A stretch of 64,000 nt of DNA from Allocatelliglobosispora scoriae (GTDB taxonomy: Bacteria; Actinomycetota; Actinomycetes; Mycobacteriales; Micromonosporaceae): NCBI RefSeq assembly GCF_014204945.1, contig NZ_JACHMN010000003.1, positions 1,550,001 to 1,614,000 on the forward strand. The letters run 5' to 3'. Position numbers and translations under genes: made by a program. Below the pieces are notes generated by a model that made no database searches, had not been told where the DNA came from, and worked only from the letters and a program-made list of their open reading frames with translations. This document shows, piece by piece, positions 7,187-15,362 of this stretch (its first letter is position 1; each line of letters begins with the position of its first letter).

Positions 7187-8893
7187 GTGAGCCGGGTGCG
7201 TCGCGCGGTGGTCGTGGCCGTCGCAGGTGGGGCGGTCGGGGGCGCGGCGTGGTGGCCGCTGTCCCGGTGGGGATTCGGCGGCGGCAGCACCCTCGCGGCG
7301 ACGCTGCTCCTCTCGCTCGGCGTGATGCTGGGGCTCGCCGTGCTCCTCCGGCGACGGCCGACCCCCGGCGACCGCGGCGCCGCCGAGCCGTCGGAGCCCG
7401 GCGGCCACCTGTTCCTCAGCTACAGCCATGCCGACGCGGCCGACTACGTGCGGCGGCTCGCGCAGGTCCTCACCGACGCGGGCGTCCTGGTGTGGTTCGA
7501 CAGCCGGATCGTGTCGGGCGACCGGTGGACCCGGATGATCCAGTCGCGGATCGACTCCTGCGCGGCGGTCGTCGCGGTCATGACGCCGATGGGCGCCGAG
7601 TCCACCTGGGTGGAGCGCGAGATCACGCACGCGGAGCAGGCGGGCAAGCCGATCTTCCCGCTGCTGCTCGCCGGTCGTGGGTTCTTCAGCCTCGCCCACA
7701 TCCAGTACCACGATGTCACCGGCGGGCAGCTGCCGCCGGAGGCGTTGATCGCGAAACTCCGTGCCCTGGCGCCCCTGTCCGCCGGGCCCGCTCCCATCGG
7801 GCCCCGCCCCCGTCCGCTGCGCGACCGGGTGCGGCCCTTCGGCCTGGCCGCGTCCGCGCTGCTCCTCGTGGCGTCACTCGCCGTCGTCGTGCTCTCCGTC
7901 CCCGACGCGCCGCCGCGAGACCGGGCCACGACGCCGGCGCCGAAGGGCTCGGTGTCGATGCGATCGGTGAGCCTCACCAATCACGCGGGCACGGTCTTCG
8001 GCGTGGCGTTCAGTCCGGACGGCAGGACGATGGCCTCGGCGAGCGCGGACAAGACCGTGATCGTGTGGGACGTGGCCGACCCCGCGCGACCCAGCCCGCT
8101 GGCGACCCTGCGGGGGCACACCGACACGGTGCTCTCCGTGGCGTTCAGCCCCGACCGCCGGACGATGGCCTCGGCGAGCGCGGACAAGTCGGTGATCCTC
8201 TGGGACGTCACCGATCGCGGGAAGCCGGTCCGGCTCGGTGCCGCGACCGGGCACACCGACGTGGTCTACTCCGTCGCGTTCAGCCCGGACGGCCTGACCA
8301 TGGCGACGACGGGCGTCGACCGCACGGTGATCCTGTGGAACGTCGCCGCTCCGGCACAGCCGGTCCGGCTCGCGACGCTGACCGGGCACAAGGACCTCGT
8401 GTGGTCGGTGGCGTTCAGCCCGGACCGCGCGACGATGGCGACGGCCAGCACCGACAAGACGGTGATCCTCTGGGACGTCGCCAACCCCGCGAAACCGTCC
8501 CGGCTGACGACCCTCACCGGCCACGCCGCCTGGGTCTTCACGGTGGCGTTCAGCCCGGTCGGCAGCACGATGGCGACGACGAGCGGCGACAAGTCGGTGA
8601 TCCTGTGGGATGTCACCGACCCGGCCCATCCGGTGCGGCGGGCCGGCCTCGCCGACCACACCAACACGGTTCTCTCGGCGGCTTTCAGCCCCGACGGCAG
8701 GCTCCTGGCCACGACGGGGTACGACAAGCTGGTGATCCTGTGGGATGTCACCAACCCGGCCGCCCCGATCCGGCGGGCGACCTTCACCGAGCACTCGAAC
8801 TGGGTCGCCGCCGTGGCGTTCAGCTCGAACGGCGGGGCCCTCGCCAGCGCCGGTTACGACCAGTCGATCGTCGTGCGGAGCCCGGTCTCCTAG
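7187..8893 (+). CDS. membrane-anchored TIR domain protein with seven WD40 repeats
   Basis: A 568-residue protein. Two N-terminal hydrophobic segments (about 7-25 and 34-55) precede a TIR domain (about 74-195: HLFLSYSHADAADYV, LVWFDSRIVSGD) whose conserved STWVERE supplies the Glu (E143 or E145) found in NAD-cleaving TIRs. A third hydrophobic segment (218-238) follows, then seven WD40 repeats (about 262 to the end) with near-identical VAFSPDG and DKTVILWDV blocks, enough for one full propeller. I chose the GTG at 7187 for its GAGGGGGA box; an ATG at 7163 is also in frame. TIR proteins with sensor domains act in signalling or anti-phage defence, but no partner gene is visible here. Confidence 0.87.
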   Translation: MSRVRRAVVVAVAGGAVGGAAWWPLSRWGFGGGSTLAATLLLSLGVMLGLAVLLRRRPTPGDRGAAEPSEPGGHLFLSYSHADAADYVRRLAQVLTDAGVLVWFDSRIVSGDRWTRMIQSRIDSCAAVVAVMTPMGAESTWVEREITHAEQAGKPIFPLLLAGRGFFSLAHIQYHDVTGGQLPPEALIAKLRALAPLSAGPAPIGPRPRPLRDRVRPFGLAASALLLVASLAVVVLSVPDAPPRDRATTPAPKGSVSMRSVSLTNHAGTVFGVAFSPDGRTMASASADKTVIVWDVADPARPSPLATLRGHTDTVLSVAFSPDRRTMASASADKSVILWDVTDRGKPVRLGAATGHTDVVYSVAFSPDGLTMATTGVDRTVILWNVAAPAQPVRLATLTGHKDLVWSVAFSPDRATMATASTDKTVILWDVANPAKPSRLTTLTGHAAWVFTVAFSPVGSTMATTSGDKSVILWDVTDPAHPVRRAGLADHTNTVLSAAFSPDGRLLATTGYDKLVILWDVTNPAAPIRRATFTEHSNWVAAVAFSSNGGALASAGYDQSIVVRSPVS

Positions 8894-8911
8894 CCGGGGG
8901 GCGGACCACGC

Positions 8912-9715
8912 CTAACGGGAGCGGGCGAAGTGCGCGCCGATGATCTCGATCAGTGCGGCGTGCGTCTCGGCGTCCGCCGCCGCGACGAGACCGCCGACAC
9001 CGGTGTGCAGCGGCTGGCCCTGCAGGCCGGTCACCACGCACCCGGCGGCCCGGCAGAGCGCGATCCCCGGCGCGAAGTGAACGCTGTCGCGCAGGTCGCC
9101 ATCGGTGACGTACGCCGCCCGCCGCCCGGCCGCCACCCACGCCACCGCGAGCGTCGTGGAGACGACCCGGGGCTGGAACCGCGCCGTGAACGCGGGGTCG
9201 GCGAGCAGGTCGGCGGCGAGGAAGGCCGGGCTGTTGGGGACGGGCGGGTCGACGTTGATGTCGACGAGCCGCGTCACCGGTGACGGCGTGAGCGGCTCGT
9301 CCATGCCGTCGCGGCGGAGGTAGGCGGGGCCGCCGCCGGTCCAGAAGAGCTCGTCCGCGAAGGGGTCGGCGCTCGCGGCGGCGGTGATCTCCCCGCCCCA
9401 GCGCAGCGCGACGTTGACCGAGACGAGCGGCGTGCGCGCGGCGTAGTTGGCGGTGCCGCAGAGCGGGTCGACGAGCCAGGTGCGGTCGTTCGAGGTGCCG
9501 GGGGTGTGCCCGCTCTCCTCGCCGAGCACGGCGTCGCCGGGCCGGGCGCCCCGCAGCATCTCGATGATGACCTGCTCCGACTCCAGGTCGGCGGCGGTGG
9601 CGAAGTCGCCGGGCTCCTTCTCGAAGCGGGCGATCGACTCGCCGTAGAGGGCGCGGACGACGTCGGCACCCGCCTCGGCCGCGGCGATGGCGAGGTCGTG
9701 ATCGGTCTGCGACAT
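8912..9715 (-). CDS. inositol monophosphatase family protein
   Basis: A 267-residue member of the Mg-dependent IMPase/3'-phosphoadenosine phosphatase family. Metal-binding motifs are GEES (65-68) and DPLCGTAN (83-90), the latter a variant of DP-[LI]-D-G-T-x-N in which the usual second Asp is Cys. The C-terminal region contains a GVGGLVAA loop instead of the expected WD.AAG, so activity may be altered. The start at 9715 is an ATG. The gene lies between the TIR-WD40 gene (convergent) and a HAD gene (divergent). It has no evident link to the catabolic genes. Confidence 0.82.
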   Translation of the reverse strand: MSQTDHDLAIAAAEAGADVVRALYGESIARFEKEPGDFATAADLESEQVIIEMLRGARPGDAVLGEESGHTPGTSNDRTWLVDPLCGTANYAARTPLVSVNVALRWGGEITAAASADPFADELFWTGGGPAYLRRDGMDEPLTPSPVTRLVDINVDPPVPNSPAFLAADLLADPAFTARFQPRVVSTTLAVAWVAAGRRAAYVTDGDLRDSVHFAPGIALCRAAGCVVTGLQGQPLHTGVGGLVAAADAETHAALIEIIGAHFARSR

Positions 9716-9775
9716 GCTATCGAGGATAGGCGACCCGCCTTGACGGGCCGCGCGTGATCGTGTTGTGGTCTGACG

Positions 9776-10465
9776 GTGCAACGCCTCGTGCTGTGGGACA
9801 TCGACCAGACACTCGTCAGCTACGCCGGTTACGGCCGGGTGATGTATGCGGCGGCGCTGCTCCGCACCACCGGCCACGAGCTGCGGGAGATGCCCGATCT
9901 CGCGGGCAGGACCGATCGCGAGATCACCGAGGCGGTGCTCGCCGGCCACGGTGTCGAGGCCGACGAGGAGCTCATCGAGGCCTTCTACCAGGAGATGATC
10001 GCCACGGCCCTGGCGGGCGGCGCCGAGATGCTCGCCCGCGGTCAGGCGCTGGCGGGTGCCGCCGCGGCACTGGGTGCCGTCGCCGGGGTGTCCGGCGTCG
10101 TGCAGTCGGTCGTCACCGGGAACCTCGCCCCCGTCGCCCGGCACAAGCTGGCTCTGTTCGACCTCGCCGAGCCGATCGACTTCGAGATCGGCGGCTACGG
10201 CTCCGACGGCCCGGCCCGGTCGATGCTGGTCCGGGCAGCCTGCGAGCGCGCGGCACGCAAATACGGCGCGGTGCCCGCGACGGACCGGGTCGTCGTCATC
10301 GGCGACACGGTCTTCGACATCAGGGGCGCGCTGGACGCCGGGGTGGTCGCGGTCGGCGTCGCCTCGGGCCGCACCACCGCCGCGGAGCTCACGGCGGCCG
10401 GTGCGCACGCGGTCCTGCCGTCACTCGCGGACACGTCGGCGGTGCTGGCCGCGCTGGGTCACTGA
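9776..10465 (+). CDS. HAD superfamily hydrolase
   Basis: A 229-residue haloacid dehalogenase-type phosphatase. Motif I is WDIDQT (D8 and D10), motif II is probably VVTGN, and motif IV is VVIGDTVFDI. An alpha-helical cap (about 20-90) inserted after motif I places it with the phosphoglycolate phosphatase-like subgroup. The start is the GTG at 9776. It converges on the aldehyde dehydrogenase gene with only one base between the two stop codons. The substrate is unknown. Confidence 0.87.
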   Translation: MQRLVLWDIDQTLVSYAGYGRVMYAAALLRTTGHELREMPDLAGRTDREITEAVLAGHGVEADEELIEAFYQEMIATALAGGAEMLARGQALAGAAAALGAVAGVSGVVQSVVTGNLAPVARHKLALFDLAEPIDFEIGGYGSDGPARSMLVRAACERAARKYGAVPATDRVVVIGDTVFDIRGALDAGVVAVGVASGRTTAAELTAAGAHAVLPSLADTSAVLAALGH

Positions 10466-10466
10466 C

Positions 10467-11903
10467 TCACGTGGGGTACGCGTTGGCAGCCGCCCCCGCA
10501 CCCCCCGCCCGGAACGCCGCCGGAGCGTGCACGACGCAGGTCTGCGCGTACTCGGTGATGCCCTCGTCGCCGTATTCGCGGCCGTAACCGGAGCGCTTGA
10601 CGCCGCCGAAGGGCGCCCGCAGGGACATCCCGGTCCGGTTGTGCGTGTTGACGAAGACGAAACCGGCCTCGATCCGCCGGGCCAGCGCGAACGCCCGGTC
10701 CTCGTCGGCCGACCAGACCGATGCGCCCAACCCCAGCTCGCCCGCGTTGGCCCGCTCGACGAGGTCGTCGACATCGTCGTAGGCGAGCAGCGGCACGACC
10801 GGCCCGAACTGCTCCTCGGTCACGACCGGCGCGTCGGCGGGGGCGTCCACGACGAGCGTCGGCAGCACGAAGTGCCCGCCGCCGAGGTCGGTCGCCGGAT
10901 CGGTCAGCCCCAGCGGGATCGCCCGTCCGCCGCGAGCCACGGCGTCGTCGACGAGCCCGCGTACCCGGTGGGCGGCCTCGGCGGTGATGACCGGGCCCAT
11001 GCTGACCCCGTCGTGCAGCGGATCACCGGTCCGCAGCACCGAGCGAGCGGCGTCCTGATAGGACTCCAGGAACTCGTCGTAGCGGGACCGGTGCACGTAG
11101 AGGCGCTTCGCCGCCATGCAGACCTGGCCGCTGGTGGCGAAGGAGGCGAGGACGAGGCGCCGCATCGGTTCGGGGCCGAGGTCGGCGTCGGGCAGCAGCA
11201 GCACCGGGTCGTTGCCGCCGAGCTCCAGGACGGTCGGCGTGGCGAGCAGCGCTGCGGTCGCGGCGACCTGGCTCGCGGCGGCGGCGCCACCGGTGAAGGC
11301 GACCTTGCGGACGAGCCGGTGCCCGACGAGGGCCGCCCCGGTCTCCCCGCCGCCGTGCACGGCGTGCAGCAGCCCGTCGGGGAGGGCGTCGGCGAGCAGC
11401 CGGAGCACCCGGTCGATCGCGAGCGGGGCCAGCGGCGACGGCTTGACGACGATGGCGTTGCCCGCGGCGAGCGCCGGGGCGACCTTCAGCATCGTCAGGA
11501 TGACCGGTGCGTTCCACGGTGTGATCGCGGCGACCACGCCGTAGGGCTTGCGCTGCAGCAGCAGCCGCCCCGCGTCGTCGTCGATCTCCCGGTCGGCGAG
11601 CAGAGCCGGTGCCCGCCCGGCGGTCCAGCGGAGGTAGGTGAGCGCGAATCCGACCTCGCCCCGGCAGTCGGCGAGCGGCTTGCCCGACTCCCGGGCGAGC
11701 AGGACGGCGAGCTCCTCGACGTGCGGGGCGACGGCGTCGGCGGCCCGGCGCAGCACCGACGCCCGCTCGTCGGCGGCGACCGCGGCCCAGGCGCGCTGCC
11801 CGTGGGCGGCGGCCCGGACCACGGCGTCCACCCCGTCGGGCGAGGTGGCGGCGACGCTGCCGACGAGTTCGCCGACGCGGGCGGGATTGTGGCGCTCGAT
11901 CAT
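10467..11903 (-). CDS. NAD(P)-dependent aldehyde dehydrogenase (distal gene of six-gene operon)
   Basis: A 478-residue ALDH with catalytic C262 (TSGQVCMAAKR), general base E227 (LELGGND) and the oxyanion N131 (TPWNAP). It oxidises an aldehyde to an acid; the close resemblance to succinate-semialdehyde/benzaldehyde dehydrogenases is only at the family level. The ATG overlaps the TGA of the FAD monooxygenase (ATGA). It is the last gene of the operon that begins at 17657 with operator site 2. A second, distinct ALDH (13890-15362) is in the same operon, so at least two different aldehydes, or one aldehyde and one semialdehyde, are probably processed. Confidence 0.93.
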   Translation of the reverse strand: MIERHNPARVGELVGSVAATSPDGVDAVVRAAAHGQRAWAAVAADERASVLRRAADAVAPHVEELAVLLARESGKPLADCRGEVGFALTYLRWTAGRAPALLADREIDDDAGRLLLQRKPYGVVAAITPWNAPVILTMLKVAPALAAGNAIVVKPSPLAPLAIDRVLRLLADALPDGLLHAVHGGGETGAALVGHRLVRKVAFTGGAAAASQVAATAALLATPTVLELGGNDPVLLLPDADLGPEPMRRLVLASFATSGQVCMAAKRLYVHRSRYDEFLESYQDAARSVLRTGDPLHDGVSMGPVITAEAAHRVRGLVDDAVARGGRAIPLGLTDPATDLGGGHFVLPTLVVDAPADAPVVTEEQFGPVVPLLAYDDVDDLVERANAGELGLGASVWSADEDRAFALARRIEAGFVFVNTHNRTGMSLRAPFGGVKRSGYGREYGDEGITEYAQTCVVHAPAAFRAGGAGAAANAYPT

Positions 11904-13048
11904 GCCGGAACCGGGCGCAGGGACGAGATCATCGAGCTCTTCAGCAGGTACGCCCTGGCTCGGACCGGGTCGGCGGCGGTGGCCCGCAGCTCGGCGAGGT
12001 GGTCGGCGCGGACCCGCGGATCGGTGGCGGTGAGCCGCACGTAGTTCTGGTGCGACACCGACTGGACGTACTCCAGGGCGATGCGGCGCCGATCGGCCGC
12101 GGCGGCTGCCACGGCGTCGGCGGAGTCGGCGATGGCGGCGGCGTAGGCGACGGAGTCGTGGATGCCGGAGTTCATCCCGAGGCCGCCCAGCGGGTTGTTG
12201 ACGTGTGCGGCATCCCCGGCGAGCAGCACCCGCCCGGTCCGGAACGACGCGGCCACCCGCTGGTGCACGCGGTAGATGCTGGCGTGCGCCACCCGCCACG
12301 GCCGACCCGGATCGGCGATGAGCCGCAGCCGCTCGTCGAGCCGGGCGAGCTCCACGTCGTCGGTGGAGTCGTCCGGTGTCGGCAGCAGCACCCGCCAGTG
12401 GTCCGGCGTGCGCAGCAGCACCGACCAGTCGACCGGGTCGAAGACGTAGTTGACGGCGGCGAGCCCGTCGAGCAGCTCCGGCAGCTCCTCCTCGGTGGAG
12501 GCGACGAGGAACCGCTCCGGGTAGGTGATCCCCTCGAAGTCGACGCCGAGGCTGCGGCGGACCGCCGAGTGCGCGCCGTCGGCGCCGATGACCCAGTCGC
12601 CGCCGACGCGGTGCCCGTCGGCCGTGGTCGCGGTGGCCCCGGTCCCGGCCTGCTCGACCGAGGTCACCGGCGACCCGAAGCGGACCGCACCGCCGAGCCG
12701 CTCCACCTCGGCGAGCAGGATCGGGGTGAGTTTGGACTGCTCCAGCTGCACCCGGAAGGGGAAGGGGGTGTCCCCGGCGAGGACGGCGAGGTCCAGCGCG
12801 GCGATCAGCCCCTCGACCCGGTCCCGATAGGCGAAGACCGGCGCGATCAGACCGCGCTCCAGCACCGGGTCGAGAACACCCAGCTCGCGCAGCATCTCCA
12901 GGGTCGGCGGGTGGAAGGTGGAGGCGCGGGACTCGGCGGCGAGCCCGGGGCCCGCCTCCAGGACCGTCACCGCGATCCCGGTGCGCAGCAGGGCGAGCGC
13001 GGCGGTCAGCCCGACCGGCCCGGCACCCGCGACGACGACGTGGGTCAT
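11900..13048 (-). CDS. FAD-dependent monooxygenase (PHBH fold)
   Basis: A 382-residue flavoprotein hydroxylase. The N-terminal FAD-binding motif is GAGPVGLTAAL, the middle DG motif is IGADGAHSAVR and the C-terminal GD motif is LLAGDAAHVNNP. This is the class A monooxygenase pattern (p-hydroxybenzoate hydroxylase-like), which hydroxylates aromatic or heteroaromatic rings with NAD(P)H and O2. The start ATG at 13048 overlaps the TGA of the lyase gene (ATGA). Placement among aldehyde dehydrogenases and a C-C lyase suggests that an oxygenated ring fragment is a pathway intermediate. Confidence 0.92.
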   Translation of the reverse strand: MTHVVVAGAGPVGLTAALALLRTGIAVTVLEAGPGLAAESRASTFHPPTLEMLRELGVLDPVLERGLIAPVFAYRDRVEGLIAALDLAVLAGDTPFPFRVQLEQSKLTPILLAEVERLGGAVRFGSPVTSVEQAGTGATATTADGHRVGGDWVIGADGAHSAVRRSLGVDFEGITYPERFLVASTEEELPELLDGLAAVNYVFDPVDWSVLLRTPDHWRVLLPTPDDSTDDVELARLDERLRLIADPGRPWRVAHASIYRVHQRVAASFRTGRVLLAGDAAHVNNPLGGLGMNSGIHDSVAYAAAIADSADAVAAAAADRRRIALEYVQSVSHQNYVRLTATDPRVRADHLAELRATAADPVRARAYLLKSSMISSLRPVPA

Positions 13049-13893
13049 GCGAACCTCGCATCCAGTTCGAGTGCCTCGTCCTGCCCGACGAGGCTGGTGA
13101 AGTCGGACCAGGGGAGGCGGGTCACGGTGGCGGCGGTGCCGTGCGCGGCGATCGCGGCGTAGGCGTCGCGGGCGGCGTGCAGGGCCGCGAGCAGCGGCGC
13201 GACCGGGTGCAGCACGAGGCGTACGCCGGCGGCGTGCAGCTCGGCGTCGGTCGCCGGGACGGCGGAGCCCGCCTCGGAGCGGTTGAGGACGAGCGGCACG
13301 CCCGGCAGGGCGGCGTGGGCCTCGGCGAGCTCCGCCGGATCGCCGACCCCCTCCAGGAAGACCGCGTGCGCACCGGCCTCCACATAGGAGGCGGCGCGGT
13401 CGATCGCATCCCGCAGGCCGGTCACGGAGTAGGCGTCGGTGCGGGCCACGACGACCAGGTCCGGCACCTCCGCCACGATCGCACGGATCTTGCGCGCGGC
13501 GACGGCTGGTGCGGCGAGCTCCTTGCCCGCGAGGTGGCCGCAGCGTTTCGGCTGGACCTGGTCCTCCAGGTGCAGCCCGCTGACGCCCGCGGCGGCGTAG
13601 CGGCGTGCGGTCCAGACCGCCTGCAGCGCGTCGCCGTAACCAGTGTCGGCGTCGGCGAGCAGCGGCACCCCGCGCAGCGCGGGCACGATGCGCGCGGCCC
13701 GGTCGGCGAGGTGCGTCCCGTGCACGTAGCCGAGGTCCGGCAGGCCCAGATCGAGCGCGGCGCAGGCGGCACCGGAGAGGTGGGCGGCGCGGTGCCCGGC
13801 CGCCACGGCGAGCGCCGCGGTCGGCGGGTCGTAGACGCCGGGCAGATGGGTGACGGTCGCCGCGTGCAGCAGCGCGCGCAGCGGGTTGGTCAT
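13045..13893 (-). CDS. isocitrate lyase/PEP mutase superfamily C-C lyase
   Basis: A 282-residue TIM-barrel enzyme. The Mg-binding DADTGYGD motif is at 81-88 and the active-site loop PKRCGH at 115-120. The catalytic Cys in KRCGH marks C-C bond-cleaving members (methylisocitrate lyase, 2,3-dimethylmalate lyase, oxaloacetate hydrolase-like) and argues against PEP mutase. A 2-alkylmalate or 3-alkylmalate-type substrate giving pyruvate, glyoxylate or a short acid is plausible. It is translationally coupled to both neighbours by ATGA overlaps. Presence beside aldehyde dehydrogenases fits a role in breaking a branched C4-dicarboxylate, but that assignment is inference. Confidence 0.87.
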   Translation of the reverse strand: MTNPLRALLHAATVTHLPGVYDPPTAALAVAAGHRAAHLSGAACAALDLGLPDLGYVHGTHLADRAARIVPALRGVPLLADADTGYGDALQAVWTARRYAAAGVSGLHLEDQVQPKRCGHLAGKELAAPAVAARKIRAIVAEVPDLVVVARTDAYSVTGLRDAIDRAASYVEAGAHAVFLEGVGDPAELAEAHAALPGVPLVLNRSEAGSAVPATDAELHAAGVRLVLHPVAPLLAALHAARDAYAAIAAHGTAATVTRLPWSDFTSLVGQDEALELDARFA

Positions 13894-15362
13894 GGCCGCC
13901 CGTGCAGCGCGAAGCCGCCCTCGACGCCGACGACGCGGGCATTGGTGAAGAAGCGCAGCGTCTCGGCCGTGCCCTCCTCGGAGATGCCGCTCAAGCCCCA
14001 GGCCGGGCGCGGGGTGAACAGGTGCAGGCTCATGATGCTCGACCCGTTGACCTTCACCTCGCCCGCGCGGATCCGCCGGGCCACCGCGAGCGCGGCGTCC
14101 TCGTCGGCGCCGACGACATAGGCCTCCAGGCCGTAGTCGGTGCCGTTGGCGAGGGCGACCGCCTCGTCGAGGTCGGCGTAGGTGTGTACGGCGGCGACGG
14201 GTCCGAAGATCTCCGCCTCGGTGTCGGCCGGGTCGACACCCGTCACCAGCGTCGGCGACAGGAAATTGCCCGCCACCGGTACGCCGAGCGACCGGTGCAC
14301 GGTGCCCCCGCGCTCCACCAGCTCGTCCACGGCGGCGGCGACCCGCTCCCGGTGCCCGGAGTGGATGAGCGGCCCGAAGTCGGTCGCCTGGTCCAGCGGA
14401 TCGCCCGCGGTGAGCCCGGCGAGCCGGGCCAGCACGGCGCCCACGATCTCGTCGGCCCGGTCGGCGGGCACGATGAGCCGCCCCAGCGCCCGGCACCACT
14501 GCCCGTTGAGCGTGGTGAGCAGGTCGGCGGCGGCCCGGGCGGCGGTCCCGGTGTCGGCGTCGGGCAGCACGACGAGGGGATTGTTGCCGCCGAGTTCGAG
14601 CTGGACGGGCTTGATGCCGAACCCGCAGGCCGACGCGACCGCCCGCCCGCCGGCGAGGCCGCCGGTGAACGAGACGGCGCGGATCCGGGGATCCGCCACG
14701 AGCTGCCCGCCGACCGCCGCGTCACCGTGGACGAGCTGGAAGAGCCCGTCGGGCAGCCCGGCGGCGGCGAGGGCCCGCTGGATCGAGCCGGCGAGCAGCT
14801 GGGTGCCGTGGGGGGCGTACTCGCTGGGCTTGACGATCGTCGGGCAGCCCGCGGCGAGCGCGTTGGCGATCTTGTGGGCCGCCATCGGCGCCGGGGCGTT
14901 CCACGGGACCAGGCAGGCCGCCGGGCCCCACGGGAGCCGTTCGACCAGGGCGGTCCGGCCGTCCTCGCGGGGCATCGTGCTCGTCAGCCAGCCCGCGCGG
15001 AGCTGCCCGGCGGCGAGGCGGAACGCGCCGCCGAGGATCACCGCGAGGATCGAGGTCTGGCGCAGCGGCACACCGGTGGCGAAGGACTCCAGCTCGACGA
15101 TCCGGGCCGCGTCGACCTCCACCTCGGCGGCGATCGCGTCGAGGAGGTCGGCCCGCTCGTCGGCGGTCCGGGCGGACCAGGCACCCGACCGGTGCACGGC
15201 GTCGGCGGCGGCGATCGCGGCGTCGGTGCGCTCGTAGGAGGTGCCGACGGCGCGGCTGGTGGGCGTACCCGTCGCGGGGTCTTCCAGGGCGAAACCCAGG
15301 ACCGAGTCGCACTCCCGCCACTCTCCCGCGACCAGGTCGGCGACCGGGGGGATCTCGATCAC
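13890..15362 (-). CDS. aldehyde dehydrogenase (second of two in operon)
   Basis: A 490-residue ALDH with N155 (VPWNAPAP), E256 (LELGGNN) and catalytic C290 (NGQWCRALGR). Its sequence differs clearly from the ALDH at 10467, so the two are not a recent duplication. The frame stays open far upstream, but the GTG at 15362 overlaps the TGA of the ACAD-like gene as GTGA and begins a normal ALDH N-terminus, so it is the chosen start. It probably oxidises an aldehyde formed by the flavin monooxygenases of the same operon. Confidence 0.92.
   Translation of the reverse strand: MIEIPPVADLVAGEWRECDSVLGFALEDPATGTPTSRAVGTSYERTDAAIAAADAVHRSGAWSARTADERADLLDAIAAEVEVDAARIVELESFATGVPLRQTSILAVILGGAFRLAAGQLRAGWLTSTMPREDGRTALVERLPWGPAACLVPWNAPAPMAAHKIANALAAGCPTIVKPSEYAPHGTQLLAGSIQRALAAAGLPDGLFQLVHGDAAVGGQLVADPRIRAVSFTGGLAGGRAVASACGFGIKPVQLELGGNNPLVVLPDADTGTAARAAADLLTTLNGQWCRALGRLIVPADRADEIVGAVLARLAGLTAGDPLDQATDFGPLIHSGHRERVAAAVDELVERGGTVHRSLGVPVAGNFLSPTLVTGVDPADTEAEIFGPVAAVHTYADLDEAVALANGTDYGLEAYVVGADEDAALAVARRIRAGEVKVNGSSIMSLHLFTPRPAWGLSGISEEGTAETLRFFTNARVVGVEGGFALHGRP

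Noticed and set aside
13045-13893. Phosphoenolpyruvate mutase
   Set aside because: Has the KRCGH loop typical of lyases and no phosphonate biosynthesis genes nearby.
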